Program-made: the position numbers and the translations under genes
Notes under the pieces: generated by a model
Databases searched by the model: none
What the model was told of the DNA's origin: nothing
What the model saw: only the letters and a program-made list of their open reading frames with translations
From: Sialis fuliginosa
Lineage: Eukaryota > Arthropoda > Insecta > Megaloptera > Sialidae
Assembly: GCA_961205875.1 (NCBI GenBank)
Contig: OY540816.1
Coordinates: 20,284,701-20,348,700 of the forward strand
DNA: 64,000 nucleotides
Direction of reading: 5' to 3'
Shown here: one piece after another, positions 35,460 to 48,540 of the stretch
Layout of the letters: each line of letters opens with the position of its first letter
Position numbering within the stretch: the stretch's first letter is position 1

Positions 35460-35817
35460 AAAACTAAAAAACCGCGGTTGTCTATAAATAGAACACGCGA
35501 TTCCGGTTGGTCCTGGATTGGCTCCGGGTGACTTCGGTGGTGAAGGGGGAGATGTATCCCTGTGGGAGGGGGTAGTCACGCAGGCGCCAGCTCCGGTGGC
35601 TGTGGGCTCCGGTGGAGTCTAGATCAGTCGCCGTACGCTTCCAGATCCGGTACACTGCATGTTATGTCACCCGGAATCACTTTACTATCGTGAATTTCTC
35701 GTAAGATTCCCATTGTTGTATTTTATTTTTGTTTTTGGGTAGTTAGTGCCGGGATTTTATTTCTGTGTGTGCTGGGCATTTTGGGTGGTGTGGAGTGGTG
35801 AATTGTTGAATTGAAAG
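35460..35817 (+). promoter_or_regulatory. Candidate promoter and non-coding first exon of a + strand gene
   Basis: A sharply GC-rich island in very AT-rich surroundings. A TATA box, TATAAATA, sits at 35483-35490, which would place a start near 35508-35514. A second possible initiator (TCAGT) is at 35624-35628. The island ends in a strong donor (gaaag|gtaaga, exon end 35817); a further donor-like site is at 35698/35699. No long frame crosses it. A 30-codon frame from 35659 to 35751 could be an upstream reading frame. The best reading is a 5' untranslated exon followed by a very long intron through the repeat-filled 36-64 kb. A TSS on the opposite strand for the SLC26 gene cannot be excluded. 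Confidence 0.5.
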
Positions 35818-38231
35818 GTAAGATTTAACTATTTAAAAGAAAGTTCTTTTGAATTTTAATAAAAATTGTATACAGTTGTATTTATTCATTTTATAGGTAC
35901 ATATATGTAATTTATTATTTTTAAGATAACTAATTAAAATTAAATAAATATAAGATAGAATAATGGAAATCTAGACACTTAAATGCATGAAGAAGAATTT
36001 GATGTTATGTAATATCAGTATAAATAATAATAATAATATATTTAATTATTATTAACATTTGGTAGAATTAATTACTAACTACAAAATAAAATATGACAAA
36101 AACTTCGATAGAAAGGGTAGCAGCATACTACTGAATACTATATGGGTGTAACGTAGCATCCAGAGGTGTATTAAGGTATTTTATAAGATAAGAGTCCTCA
36201 ATTTTAACATTGTGACATAAAAATTACTGTTCGGTGAAAATAATATGACAAAAAATTAGATTTGTATTTACAATTTTGTTTTACAATTAAAATTTATATC
36301 TTTTGTATGGAACATACAGATACAGGGTGTCCCATAAACCTACCGATAAACTTATGACCGCAAACGAGCTGTTTTAACATTGAACAGTAGAGCAAAATAA
36401 AAAACCCCGAACAAGAACTTTGGACCTTTTTTTGTAACTTACGGAGATGATAGTTTAAAGTGTGCTGATCAAAAGTTGTAATGGACGCAATCTACTAAAA
36501 TCCAAAGGGCACTCCTTTCTTTTGCAGTACTGTTAAACTGATACATTTAGGAGGTATCTTAAGTTTTGACACTTTTCATCCATTTCTAAAAAAAAACTAT
36601 GACATTTAGGTACCTACTATGAATATCAAAAATACATGAAATATCCCACACATATATTCAGACGTACCCCCCCCCCCCCTCCCCCTTCAAATTTGTCAAT
36701 AAGTATAATTTTTGTAACTCAACAATTAAGATTAATAAATAAAAATAATTTACTCCCCCCGTTCTAAAAAAATTCTGGGTGCGCCGCTGCATGTTCTCAA
36801 AACAAAGATAATTAAAGTACATATCTACAGCCCTGGGGTTCATTATCACTACGATTTTAATTCATAAACTTTAGATGAAGTAAACCCAAACAAAACCATT
36901 ATGTAAGTTTTTATTGGATATTACAAAACAACATTAAAGTTATAAAATAAGTTTTTCGTTAGATGATATATTAATTAAAGTTATCATAATTATTATATAT
37001 TCAGTGGCGCATTACAACTAAGGCCACAAGTTAAAAAAGGGACCCAAAGAGCACTAAATGTAAGATGTTATAAATTAAAAAATATAAAGATTTTTTTTTC
37101 TTGCATTTTTGTGACACCCAAATTTTAATTTATTTTGTTACTACGCGCTACTGGTTACTAATTAAATATAATTTATTTTTAACAGAGTAAGAAGAATTGA
37201 GATAATTCCATATATGTAATATGTTATTTCAAGGTTTCTTGGTGTAACCCACGTTCTCTTATATTTAGAAAAAGTCTTTGAAGATGTCTACAAAAATTTA
37301 ACACATTTAACATCTGTTTTTTTGTTTGTTTCGACTTGACATGAAAACTACTGAACTGATTGTGATGGAACTTTCACTGTTAGAAATTTAATACATTAAA
37401 TTTTTAGGTTATGTGATACATGCTTTACGACAGGTCCGTGTTAAGGAAAAGTATAGAAGGTAGTAAAAAATATTTTAAAGATAAGAAAATAAATCAAAGG
37501 TATCTATGTTGTAAGCAGTAATGTTGATGAATATGGATTTTAAAATATATGCAGACGAAGCGGCGGGGAAATTCTAGAAAATAATAAACAATAATAATAC
37601 AAAAATCATAAAACGTATTCTTTATATGTAGTATAAAACTCGAATCTTTCCCTAAAAGACACACTTCCTTTTTTGAATTGTGTCTCCGTTTTATATATAT
37701 AATTATAAATGTATCATCTTATAGAAGAAATCTGTAAATAGAATTCTAAGAAAAAGCTGTATTTAAAAAAATAACAAGGATTTTGTACCAAAAAATTGCT
37801 TGGTGTACAAAACGTTTCGAGATAACAAAAACGCTAATTTTAACTGAAATGTTTTTCCTCCCTAATCCCATAACGAGTTTCCGTCGAGATTTCGATAAAA
37901 TGCAAATGTTATCTCATGTTTTTAAACCGGTCAGCCTAATTTACATAAGCGCTTTTTCACTTTGAAAACAATGATTTTTCACACGTAATTTTTGTGGTTT
38001 CGTTCACAAATTCACAACATTACCAAAACCTCTTTTTTTTGCGAGCTCCGATTGGCTGACGGCGTGCACTCAGTTGATTACTCTTTTACATAAAAACATT
38101 TGATTTACACGATATGATGGTAACCATGGAAACAACTGAAATATTTTTAGGTTGAATAAAAAAAAATGCGATACGTTGTTTTCTACACAGAATAAAGATA
38201 CTCTGATTTTCTACAGTTATCCTTATGTATA
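35818..38231. other. AT-rich region after the candidate first exon
   Basis: Presumed intron. 36325-36345 ('gatacagggtgtcccataaa') is a transposon-type end seen in many arthropod genomes. There are C runs at 36667-36679. No exon is recognised. Confidence 0.35.
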
Positions 38232-38549
38232 TATTATAATGGAGATAACAAAATTTGCTAGCTAGCAATTACTTTCAAATGGGGTATTAATTCTGTACTA
38301 GTATCTATGGATTAGCTATGGAATTTAGAGCAGTGACACTTCAACTAATTGTAACACAGTTGGCATCTTTCACCGTACAAAATAATTTTCATAACATCAC
38401 CACTGTTTTAATACCGTTGGTATTTACCTACAACGCGTGCGCGAAACTTGTCAAAGTCTTCAACAAACACCAAAAGAACTGTCATATAAGTTTGATATCT
38501 CATTTGAAAGTGCTTGCTAGCTAACAAATTTGCTAGCTCCTTTATAATA
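38232..38549. mobile_element. Inverted-repeat element (MITE-like), 'TATTATAATGGAG' ends
   Basis: Left end tattataatggagataacaa; right end, reversed, tattataaaggagctagcaa. Both continue into 'gctagcaa...actttcaaatg', giving terminal repeats of about 50 nt. The interior is non-coding. Confidence 0.7.
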
Positions 38550-39059
38550 CCGGACATTAGACAAAGGAAGATATAGGACTCAATACGCTACCTAGCATTA
38601 TTGCCAGTGTAGTGCTTCACCAAAATATGCATCGTAAAGTCAGTGACGTAGATTTTTAAATAAATATAAATTATTTGGAATTATAAAATTATTTACTAAT
38701 ACATGTTTTATATTGCTTTTAAAAGTATTTCAGTGATATGTTAACAGAGAAACGTCTATTTGAAAATATAATCTCTCTTACAGATCAAATTCAATTATAA
38801 TTTAAAGCATATTTACATATTATAAATTTGTCGACTCCAAAATATACCTAATTAATTAAATTTCAGTATTTCATATTCTTAAGATATCAAATAAGATTAA
38901 TTTCAAACAACAAGAAACTCTCTTTCATCTTTCATATAAAATATATATTCATCTTAATAATAATTGAACAATGACAATTTCTGAGGCAGTATTTTAAATT
39001 TTAAATATAACATTATCATAAATCGAACGATATTGAAAAGGTATTATGTAGAGTCGCAT

Positions 39060-39480
39060 GCAGAAGTGGTCGACCGTTTTCATTCAAATTCGCTCCTCTC
39101 ATTTGATTATTATAATATTTAAATCATTTCTTCATGTACCAAACAAAGCCAGATATTTTGAAACTCATTTGATAGATAAAGAAGAACTCTTCGTTTATAG
39201 TATTCATATATATTTGTGGGATTAAATTATTATGTTATCTATAAAAAATTGTTGTGGCAATAAATATTTGATATTTAGAATTTGTATTTAAATATATTTA
39301 ACTTGATATAAAATTAATTTATGAAATTGACGTATATTTGTGTTTTTATTTAAAATGATTTAACTATATAAGCTCCGCCTTAGAAAAAGATAACCGATGA
39401 TGTTTGTCTTAATATTTTCGAATCTGTTGTAAGCGATTCTGACCTTTAGGGTGGCAGATGACTTCTGAAACCCATAGTAC
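39060..39480 (+). mobile_element. Degraded copy of the Tc1/mariner-like MITE
   Basis: Matches 48541-48917 and 55775-56127 across 'catttgattattataatatt', 'aactcttcgtttata', 'caataaatatttgatatt' and 'aaaagataaccgatgatgtt'. The terminal repeats are lost. Confidence 0.75.
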
Positions 39481-40690
39481 TTTAATTTAATCATTTCAAA
39501 AATATAAAGTTACTATTAAGAACATATTCGTTAAGTATATGTATGTATATCTTCTTTTTTGTTACAAATGTTTCTTTGATCAGTTAAAACGAAAGAATTT
39601 TCTTTGAAAATTATCTGTATTGAGACTTGCTTTTATATTTTAATCTTCTTTAGAATCACAAAACTTTTAGAAATTAAATTATAAATAAATAATATAAACT
39701 TTTTGGTTAAATTACATTTTACAAGAATTTAAAATTTCTCTGAAAATTCATGTTGATTTTTTATTTGTCAAGAGATTGTATCCTTTTCAAAGACAGTTTG
39801 TTCTGCCAGTGAGTTAAAAATAACTGTAATAAGATAATGTAAAAAAATTAAATCCAATTTAAAAACAAAATAATAATAAACTAATAAAATACATTCTGAA
39901 ATAATAAAAAATAAAATACACGTTTACATTTACACTGATATAAATATTACACTTATAAATAGAATTGTATCATTACTGCACAATGTATTTAATAATTAAC
40001 TTATCAATATTAAATTAAAAACAAGGTTAATATAAATTATTGGTGACTCCCTCGAAAAAAAATACAATTAAATTTAAAACTTATAAGTATTACAATTACA
40101 GCACGAGTTCAGTGAAAATTATTGTATGAGAGGGGGGGGGGGGAATTGTAATTGAAAATTGGGTCGTAAATATTTAAAGGTTGAGAAACGCTGACGCCGA
40201 TGTAAGTTGTTTTTAAATATTTTCATTTTATTATTATAAATTATAATTTTAAACAATTGATTTTTTTAATGTGTAACCAACAAATGTATTTTCTTTAAGC
40301 ATTGATTTCTGACATCATTTTAAAATTTTTATGAATAAATATTATATGTAATAATTTGTACTTCTGTAATAAACAATAATATTTACTTTTTTTTATTAAC
40401 AAATATCCAAAAATTTGAAAACAACGTTTGAAAGGTTCCTCAGGGTGACGTATTCCGAGACAACCTTGGACTTGACTGTCCATAAATTCTCTATTAGTTA
40501 TAATATAACATATTATTGATTTTCAATGTTACAATATGAGATAATTATCTAAATAGAATTATGATTTGGGTATCCGCAATTTATGCATCGATACGAAAGC
40601 TTTCTACATATATTTGAGTTAGATTGTCATTCAGTGACCTGACCCCACTCCACAGGTTTCTAACAGTATCCATTATGCAAACGATAAACA
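39481..40690. other. AT-rich non-coding stretch
   Basis: I see no gene. A G run lies at 40132-40143, followed by 'gttgagaaacgctg', which resembles a transposon end. Confidence 0.35.
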
Positions 40691-41215
40691 GGGCCGGATC
40701 CATCAAAGATGCGGGGGAAGATAATGGATTTTGTGCGACATGAACAAAAAACCTTATGCTTTCTATAGAGTACCAACCTTAACTAGAATACTGTCAAAAT
40801 TTCATGACATTTCATGTACTCTTGTTCAAGTTACAGCCTTCGAAGTGACGCTACTTTTGTTATTTTTTTAATTATGTGAATTTCGTGTTTTCAAAAACTG
40901 TTAAATTTAATTATTAGGTATATATGTCTCAGTGTTTTTAGTTTTTTAAGTCGATTTTATTTTTTTCTTAAAATTAAGTTTTTTATTTTTTAAGTCCATG
41001 GTCAGATTTCAGTAGCGTTGTAAAAAAATATTTCGGGACGGCGATAAACACATTAAGCAATTTTTTTAAGGTATTTTGAACTGATGTTTTCTCAAAACAC
41101 GTTTTTTAGAACACTTAATATTTCGGGGGGGGGGGGGGGGGGGGGGATCATGTGCGGCCCTTGGTAGATTGCGTTTGTGCTAAAGATTTTTCAGCCCATG
41201 TAGTATTTATTTATA
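40691..41215 (+). mobile_element. Probable non-autonomous element beginning CAGGGCCGGATCC
   Basis: 40730-40900 is repeated in opposite orientation at 47430-47600 ('agtagcgtcacttcgaagg'). 'ttcagcccatgtagtat' near 41190 recurs at 47610 in the same orientation. A 22-nt G run (41125-41146) lies inside. The right boundary is not certain. Confidence 0.45.
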
Positions 41216-42189
41216 AAATAATCTGGAAAATCAAAAAATGCCGACAATAAATATATTGTACCTACTTATTTGGATGCAACAAAAATAGCAAATATATTTT
41301 TGAGATAAAATTTAAAAACCAATACATTTCTAAAAAAATATCACACACGCTTATTTCCCCCCACTTACCCTACCTAATAAATTGTATATAAATATTTGTT
41401 TTGCATCTGTGTTCTACCTTTATCATACTTACTTATTAATTTTGATTAATTAGCAATCAATACCTTCACTAATTAATACACCAAAATTACAATCGGAATA
41501 TTCTAAATGTTTCTAAAATCACAAACAGTAAATATCAATTTACATTTTAACCATTCCACGTATCGGGAATATTCTAACGAGCTGCCGACACCATTAGTTA
41601 ATAATACTGTAATTAAATCTGTTTCCGGTTCGACCCCCCGCCCTCTGTTTATCTAAATAACAGAATGGTCTTTTGTCGGGGAAGCTGTGAAATATATCTC
41701 GATGACGTAAATGCTTGTTTATATAAATTCATTTATTAGGTTATGTTATAGGGTGGTAAACCCATAGAGATAATATGACATAGAGTAAGTGAGCCATGTA
41801 ATTTTAATTGTTTACAAAAAATATTAATAATTAAAATTTGAAAGCCACCACATTTTTACTGAAAAACATTTATTTTTTTCGAAAATAGTCACATACTGTT
41901 CATGAAAATTGTTCAAAAATTTTTTTTATAAGAGGCCCCAGAACCTCTGTTTATGGGGGGTTTATATTTGCATTACATACTTGATAACAATCGGCGGGCC
42001 TACTGGCCCAATGCACCCCTGATCTAAATTATTATTATTTGATACTGGAAATCGATAACACTTATTAATACCTATCCCTGTATCAAATTTAGATATTAAA
42101 TAAACACTAATTTTGGGTAAAAGACTGTAGCTCCCTCACGAAGAATTTCATAAGGTTTTTTGCTTAAAAATCTACTGTAAATTTTTTTT

Positions 42190-42381
42190 ACGCTATACCT
42201 TTTCAACTTCAAATTGAGACTAATCAATTTCAAATTGGGAATAATCAATTTCAAAGTGAAGTTGATTGTTCCCAATTTGAAAATGTTTAGCCTCAATTTG
42301 AAATTGATTATTCCCAATATGAAATTGTTTAGTCTCAATTTGAAATTGATTAGTCTCAATTTGAAGTTGAAAAGGTATAGT
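42190..42381. mobile_element. Palindromic element made of 20-nt modules
   Basis: Ends are ctataccttttcaacttc and its complement. Between them are repeated 'caatttgaaattgatta' modules in both orientations (about a 21-nt step). Long frames are open on both strands, which follows from the modular repeat rather than from coding. Confidence 0.8.
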
Positions 42382-42884
42382 TGTAAATCATCCTGTATAA
42401 TATTTATTTAATCCTAGCGAGTGGGGTATCAAATGAAAGGAATTTAAATATGTTAACGGTTTATTATTATTAAAATCTTTGTTTGCTTTAGCAAGTTTAC
42501 AAAAAATATACAATGGCCTACATTAAAGATAAAAAATATTCGCTATAAAATATTGTAGGTACAATAAAAAAAAATAACGAGCTCCATGAATCTTGTGTGT
42601 GAATCACATTTTCATTACAAAAGCGCTCACCTCTGACTGGTTCTACCTTTACATGCACGATTGCTTCCTTTCAAACATCTGACAATTGTTTTACGTCTCT
42701 GTATGTTATTACGTATACAGGGTTAAAGCCGAGGTTCTCGCAGTTGAATAAAAAATATCTAGATTAATCTTGTGACTGGGGTTATTTTAGTGTGTAGTTG
42801 TATCTTTTTTGTGCAATTCCAAAAATGAAAACTGCAGTTGTAAAATATAATTTGTGTAGTTGAAACAACGGTCACGTTCACGAC

Positions 42885-43275
42885 CAGGGCCGTAACTACC
42901 ACCGGGGCAGTGCCCCGGGGCCCCCCGCAGTAGCGTAAAAATTGGAGTGAGCAAGAAAAAATCAATAAATTGAGGATTTTTTAAAATGTATTTGGTGCTA
43001 ACATGAAAACGTGATTTACTTATTACTAATTTTGATTTTAAAGACTTTTTTTCCGGCTTATGAACTTCAATTTTACACTTATTATCCATTAAAATTGCTA
43101 AGAAGTGTAAAATTCTAGCTGGCAAGTAAAAAAGTCATTCAAATAAAAATTAGTAACAAATGTAAAATTTGTAAGCTATGATCCAAAAAAAGTCTTCAAT
43201 TTTTATTTTTGCATATCTGGGGGCCCCTCGGTCACCTCTTGCCCCGGGGTCCCCGAGCCTCTAGTTACGGCCCTG
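42885..43275. mobile_element. hAT-like MITE, copy B, with 8-bp target duplication
   Basis: Ends CAGGGCCGTAACTA and TAGTTACGGCCCTG, continuing with GC-rich 'ggggc' blocks. It is flanked by TTCACGAC (42877-42884) and TTCACGGC (43276-43283), an 8-bp duplication with one change. Related to the element at 34530-35297. 391 bp, non-coding. Confidence 0.85.
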
Positions 43276-43284
43276 TTCACGGCT

Positions 43285-43625
43285 GACCAAAAACAGTGAA
43301 CAACGAGCTTTGATTGGTTGATTTATAGAATTTCTGGTGGATTGTACCAGAAATTTAAAGAATGTCATTTTTTAAGCGTGTAAGGAAGTGAGACAGAAGT
43401 AACCAGAAAGAGATAGAAACTAGTGTTCTGACAGAAACACTCAACATGTAGTGAACATAAAAGTTCTTTGGTTAGCCTGGTCACTAGTTTCTATCTCTTT
43501 CTAGTTACTTCTTTCTCACTTCCTTACACGCTTAAAAAATGACATTCTTTAATTTTCTGGTACATTCCACTAGAAATTCCATGAATCAACCAATCAAAGT
43601 TTTTGGTCAGTCGTGAAAATGAACA
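43285..43625. mobile_element. Long palindromic MITE, interrupted by the hAT-like insertion
   Basis: The left arm (43285-43440) and right arm (43467-43625) are reverse complements through 'aatgtcattttttaagcgtg', 'aggaagtgaga' and 'agagatagaaactagtg'. The right arm continues into 'ggtcagtcgtgaa', whose partner is the sequence around the hAT target site at 42877, so the hAT-like element jumped into this older palindrome. Confidence 0.85.
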
Positions 43626-44200
43626 ATGCAGGTAGAAAGAAAAATATAAAAAAGTGTAATGCCCGTTATTATAAAGAATTAATTTAAGTTCAAAAGCAAA
43701 TTAGCTTCCAGCTAACGCTATCTGTTAGGCACTGAATATAAATGACAACACACTCACAATTTGCCATTACTGGGGTCCATGCCAAGACTGGTGCCACTAC
43801 CTTATATAATCTGATCTAATTTTATCAGAGATTTAAAATGCCCTAAACACCGGAAACAATAATACAAAAATCAGTATTTTATAATGACAAATAAACACGT
43901 TCAACAATTAAGACATTTAAAATTTAAATTTCCGGATGAAAAAGAACACAATCGCATTAACATATTTTTCTCCGTTTTACCATTTTTAAGTTCAAAGTAC
44001 TTACTACCAGCAACGTGACAGATGAAATTATATTAATTTAAATTCTTCTACAAAAAGCTTCTTCATTATTTTGTAACACAAAATAATTACACACTTCACG
44101 GAAGGTAAAAAATGTTATATATTTTAATTTATTATTTATAATTTTTTGGAACGTTACTTTGATCTTTTTTGTATGAAATTTTTAATGTCAAATAAAACTG
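43626..44200. other. AT-rich non-coding stretch
   Basis: I see no gene or bounded repeat here. Confidence 0.35.
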
Positions 44201-44450
44201 TATTTATCTTTATATGTTCGTGGCTATTAATATTTTATGAAAACCTAAGATTTAACATAAAAAAAACTAAAGCGTGCAAATTCAAAACAAAAAACCTGTT
44301 TTTACCGACTATCATAACAGAAATCTGTATTATCTACACCTAACCTCTTTCATGGTATTTTTTACAACGCATTTCGTTGCCGTTGCATTACAAAAATTTC
44401 ACCTCAAACGCGCCTAAAGAAGTATAACTTCAAAAAAGTTGGCGTCACAT
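44201..44450 (+). repeat. F2 repeat copy
   Basis: 'tgttcgtggctattaatatt' and 'aaaacctaagatttaacat' match 1440-1500 on the other strand. 44285-44335 matches 30015-30060, and a GAAGTATAACTTC palindrome is at 44419-44431. Confidence 0.6.
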
Positions 44451-44789
44451 TTAATAATAAAAATCTGAATTCTATAAACGCTTATTTTTCGAAATGAAAA
44501 CTTCGTAACGCTTTATTTTAGATACCTGTATATCAAGTGCCAGTTTCAGAAAGAGCGTTTTTCTTTAAATCAAACTTCATAAATAATTTAGAAGTATTTT
44601 CAAAGCACAGAATGCAGCATAAAGAAATTGAGTTTTATCTGAAAAAAATATCTTCTTTTATCAAATACACAATTTCTCAGAATAAACCTTATCTTATGTT
44701 ATATTAGGTATTTATAAGTATGTAAACTTAAAAAAAACATTTAGATACCAGTTTCCTCGTGTTGAATTCTACAAAGAAAAATTACTTTT

Positions 44790-45110
44790 TTAATAGAAAA
44801 TTTAACACTCTACAAAAAAGATTCTGTACAATTTTCACGTAACATGCGTCGTTTTTGAGATATTTTGAAGAAAAAAAAATTGGGATACCATCTTTCATTT
44901 TTATGATTTTTATAAATATGTAACCATCTACAAGCGATATCCAACTACCAGACCAAGTTTCATTAAAATCGGTTCAGTTGTTTCTTGAGTTATACATTTG
45001 AGATAGACAGAGAGGCAGATACAGAACAAAAAGTTTTTGTTTTGACCTGAAATTTTGAAATCGGAAATCAAAAATTTCAGAAATGATCTCGTTTTGAAAT
45101 CGTGACATGA
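44790..45110 (+). repeat. R3 repeat copy
   Basis: Contains 'tctacaaaaaagattctgta', 'catgcgtcgtttttgagata', 'aaaatcggttcagttg' and a run of gacagaga units, in the same order as the copies at 57.5 and 58.4 kb. Confidence 0.65.
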
Positions 45111-46619
45111 ATTAATGATTTTCTAGGTATAATGTAATGCAATAATTCATAATAATATAAATAAAACATTGTATTCAATTAAAACAACGCTTGCTTTATA
45201 TATTCTGTCGAGAATATGTGTTGTACCGGTTGCATATGTCGACACAGCATGCTAGAAAAGCAAATAAAAAATATACACATTACTGTGGGAATAAAAAAAA
45301 GTTTTTATTTGTTTTTCTAAAATGCAATGTGTAATAAAAATGCATTATTCGTGCTGTTATATAAAGTATAAGTGTATTTATCTAGAATCATGATTAAACC
45401 AGGTTTTATTTGTTTAAAACCAATATAATTAATGTTTTGAAGTGTATACATACTATGTCTATCTTGACGTAAAAATCAATAAAATTATGTAAAAATGTCG
45501 AATATTCTGGCAAGTATATGGAATCTAATCTACATAATATTTGATTGAAGTAAGTAGGTTATTTTTTACAAAGTCTAGGTTGAAATTAATGCGTTAGTTT
45601 TTAATACTGAAATAAATAACAATTAATTAATGAGATATTTTGAAAAAACTATTTTTGACTATAAGAAGCTCATAAACTAAGTATTAGTCATAGCATTCTG
45701 GTAAAAAAGGACAGAATTTAATGTTTTAGATTCTAGAGGAATGCCATTTGATATTTTAATGCATAAAATAATTCACAAAACTACTTTTTAACATAATTAA
45801 AAGTTATAATTCGCAAAAACTACTTTTTGCTAACTTTATCACGCTAAAACTTGTAAACGGTTAGTTCTATAAAAATAAGCCCAGAAAAGAACTTGTAGAG
45901 AATTTAGTGCTTAATACAAAATGTTTTAACATTTTTGTCATAGCATTAACTGTTTGCGAGATATATACGTTTGAAGTTTTTAAAGATGGCGGCTAATTTT
46001 ACGAACATTTTTACTAGACTTTCAGATTCGGAGATAAATGTAAAATATATAATATAAAAATTATAATATTTTATTGTAATATAAAAATAACAAATAATTA
46101 TACAATTTTTTTATTTAAAAATCATATGTTGCATATAAATTTTGTGATGAAATTGCCGACGTACCTTTCAAAGAATAAATTCAACCAAGGTTTTACTTTT
46201 TTCATAAGGTACAGCAATTAGAGGAAAATCAAAAGGCGTTGTTAGCGAAAAGGATATTGCCTTTTCAGGAAATGGGACTGTAATAAAAGAAATCGGTATA
46301 TCAAGTGGATTTCTCTTTCTGTCTCTCTCGAGAATGAGAGAAAGAACCGCTATAAATATTATATGAAAGAATGGATTTTATTAATTTCTGTTAGGTTGGT
46401 ATTAAATACGTTCTTCAGAAGTATTTATCTATCCAAAAAATATTTTATTAACAGTGGTTTTCAAACGTGCGAAAAAGTGTGCCAGATATTTTTAAATTTA
46501 GTTCTTTTTTGGATTTCGTACCTCAAACTGAAAAAAATAAACCCTCATAAATTACTTTTGTCTGTCTGTCTGTCCGGCAAGACCGTTTTTCTCAGGAACA
46601 GCTAGATACCTATCAAGTT

Positions 46620-46870
46620 GAAAATAATGTTACAAGCCGTAAGGGTGCGACCCTGAGGTCCACACAACCAACTCCTCAGCATGTTATGACTATCAATTCT
46701 ATTATAAAAAACTATAAGATGTTATTTGATTAAAACATTTTATTTTATATTATACGCATTGGACCCGGTGTTATCCGGGTTAATATCAACAAATTATACA
46801 CCGAAACCTTCCTCGTGAAACACTGTATCTGTTAGTGAAAACCAGAATGAAATCCGTATATATGTAAATT
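46620..46870 (-). repeat. Two dispersed repeats in tandem
   Basis: 46620-46690 matches GCP3 intron 9 (25195-25275) in reverse. 46755-46860 is an F1 Helitron-like fragment on minus, with the terminal hairpin (cccggataacaccggg on minus) but without the CTAG end. Confidence 0.55.
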
Positions 46871-47429
46871 TAAAAACGCCGATATATGTAATATGAGTTA
46901 TATTAAAAAAGAAACAAGAAAATCTTCTGAGGATAATGTGTTGAGTCTCTAGTTTCTGGTTTAAATAACTTTTATGAAACAACTTAAACAGTAATAAAAG
47001 TTTCAAGGAGAATAAGTTTAGGAAATTGTCATTTTATTCGTTACTAAATTTACAAGAGACATTGTGTGTCTATTTTATGCAAAATACAATACTCCAAGGG
47101 AATAAAAATGTACTACATACAATAGTGTATACATTTTTGAGAATTCTATATAATAAAAGCACTATTTTTACTCATATGTGTATACATTACTATACATATA
47201 GTATAAGTAAGTACTACAGGGGCTAACAATGAAAAAACTATTTTATTCTTTGACATAACGGTCCTTTAACATTTCAATACCGGTCTTATAGTGGTTCACG
47301 TCAAGTCCATCAAAATATGCGTTTGTCTTAAACTCGGTTGAATTAGCTGGGGCAGATGTGCCGTAACACTTATCAAGCCATTCCTTTGTTTGGACGGTAT
47401 TTTTTCCATCAAAAAACAATATTTAATCA

Positions 47430-47640
47430 AAACACGAAATTAACTTTTTTCGATGATTAAAAAAATAACAAAAGTAGCGTCACTTCGAAGGCTTAGAGTA
47501 CATAAAATGTTATGAAATTTTGACAGTATTCTAGTTAAGGTTGGTATTCTATGGGAAGCATACAGATTTTTTGTTTATGTCGCCATTAGTATGTCAGGCC
47601 AAAGACTTTTCAGCCCATGTAGTATATGTAGGTCTCGTGC
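47430..47640. repeat. Repeat paired with 40.7 kb
   Basis: 47430-47600 is the reverse complement of 40730-40900, with few differences in the best-conserved 60-nt core. Confidence 0.65.
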
Positions 47641-48540
47641 AACAGCGCACCCAAAAAAATCGTCGGAAAAGGGGGGGGGGTAATTTTGTTGTAATTTAAT
47701 TTTGACTTTTTATCCATCATATCATTGTTAAATTCAATAATGTATGTATATTGACAAATACGAGGGGGGGGTTTACCTCTAACCTCCCCCCCCCCCGGAC
47801 TCGTGTGAACTTATAATCCTGTTGAAAAACTAATATTCTTGACAAGATTTGATATCATCCCAGCCTCGCCCTGTCAAAATTTAAGCCAGTCTTATCTAGT
47901 TTTTGAAACCAAAACCGTGTCGAGATCAATTTTACCATTTCAGCATGAAGCTTCACCTTCCACGTTTCATATTAAATTTATTCACCTTTAGAATGAACTT
48001 ACAGAAACTGCATTAAATTAAATTCTTATTAAAAAACAAATTAGAATTCCCATTAAAGTAAATATAGAAAGTCTCCTGCAATGTAAACGAATTTCTATTT
48101 GTGAAACCAAACACCGTCACATTTCAGAACAATATTGCAAAGAAAAGAGGGAAAACAAGCAGGTGGAAATTAGAGTTGGGTTTAGGCAGGGGCAGAGGGA
48201 GGGGGTGGAGGTGCAGATTATGTAATATACTCTGTAAATACATGTGTTTTAAGAAAACCTCATCCGTTGTTTGTGTTTTTAAATAATATATATTCATTAT
48301 ATCTGTAAAAGACTTTAATAATGTTATATTTTATATTTTTATGGTTTTATTTATTTGTATTTGCTGACGGTAATTTTTGAAGTGAAACTTCTTTAGCGAG
48401 ACAAGTGAATTGAAATGAATTTGAAAGATTTAAAAATTCGATTAATTTAAAGATGAAACACTAAAGCCTAGTTTACATTGGACGAGCACTCGGTCGAGAC
48501 AGAAAGCTCGGTTGAGTATTTGACCAATCTAAACACAAAG

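Noticed and set aside
42787-43125. 112-codon minus frame
   Set aside because: Crosses the end of the hAT-like MITE and flanking DNA; no domain.
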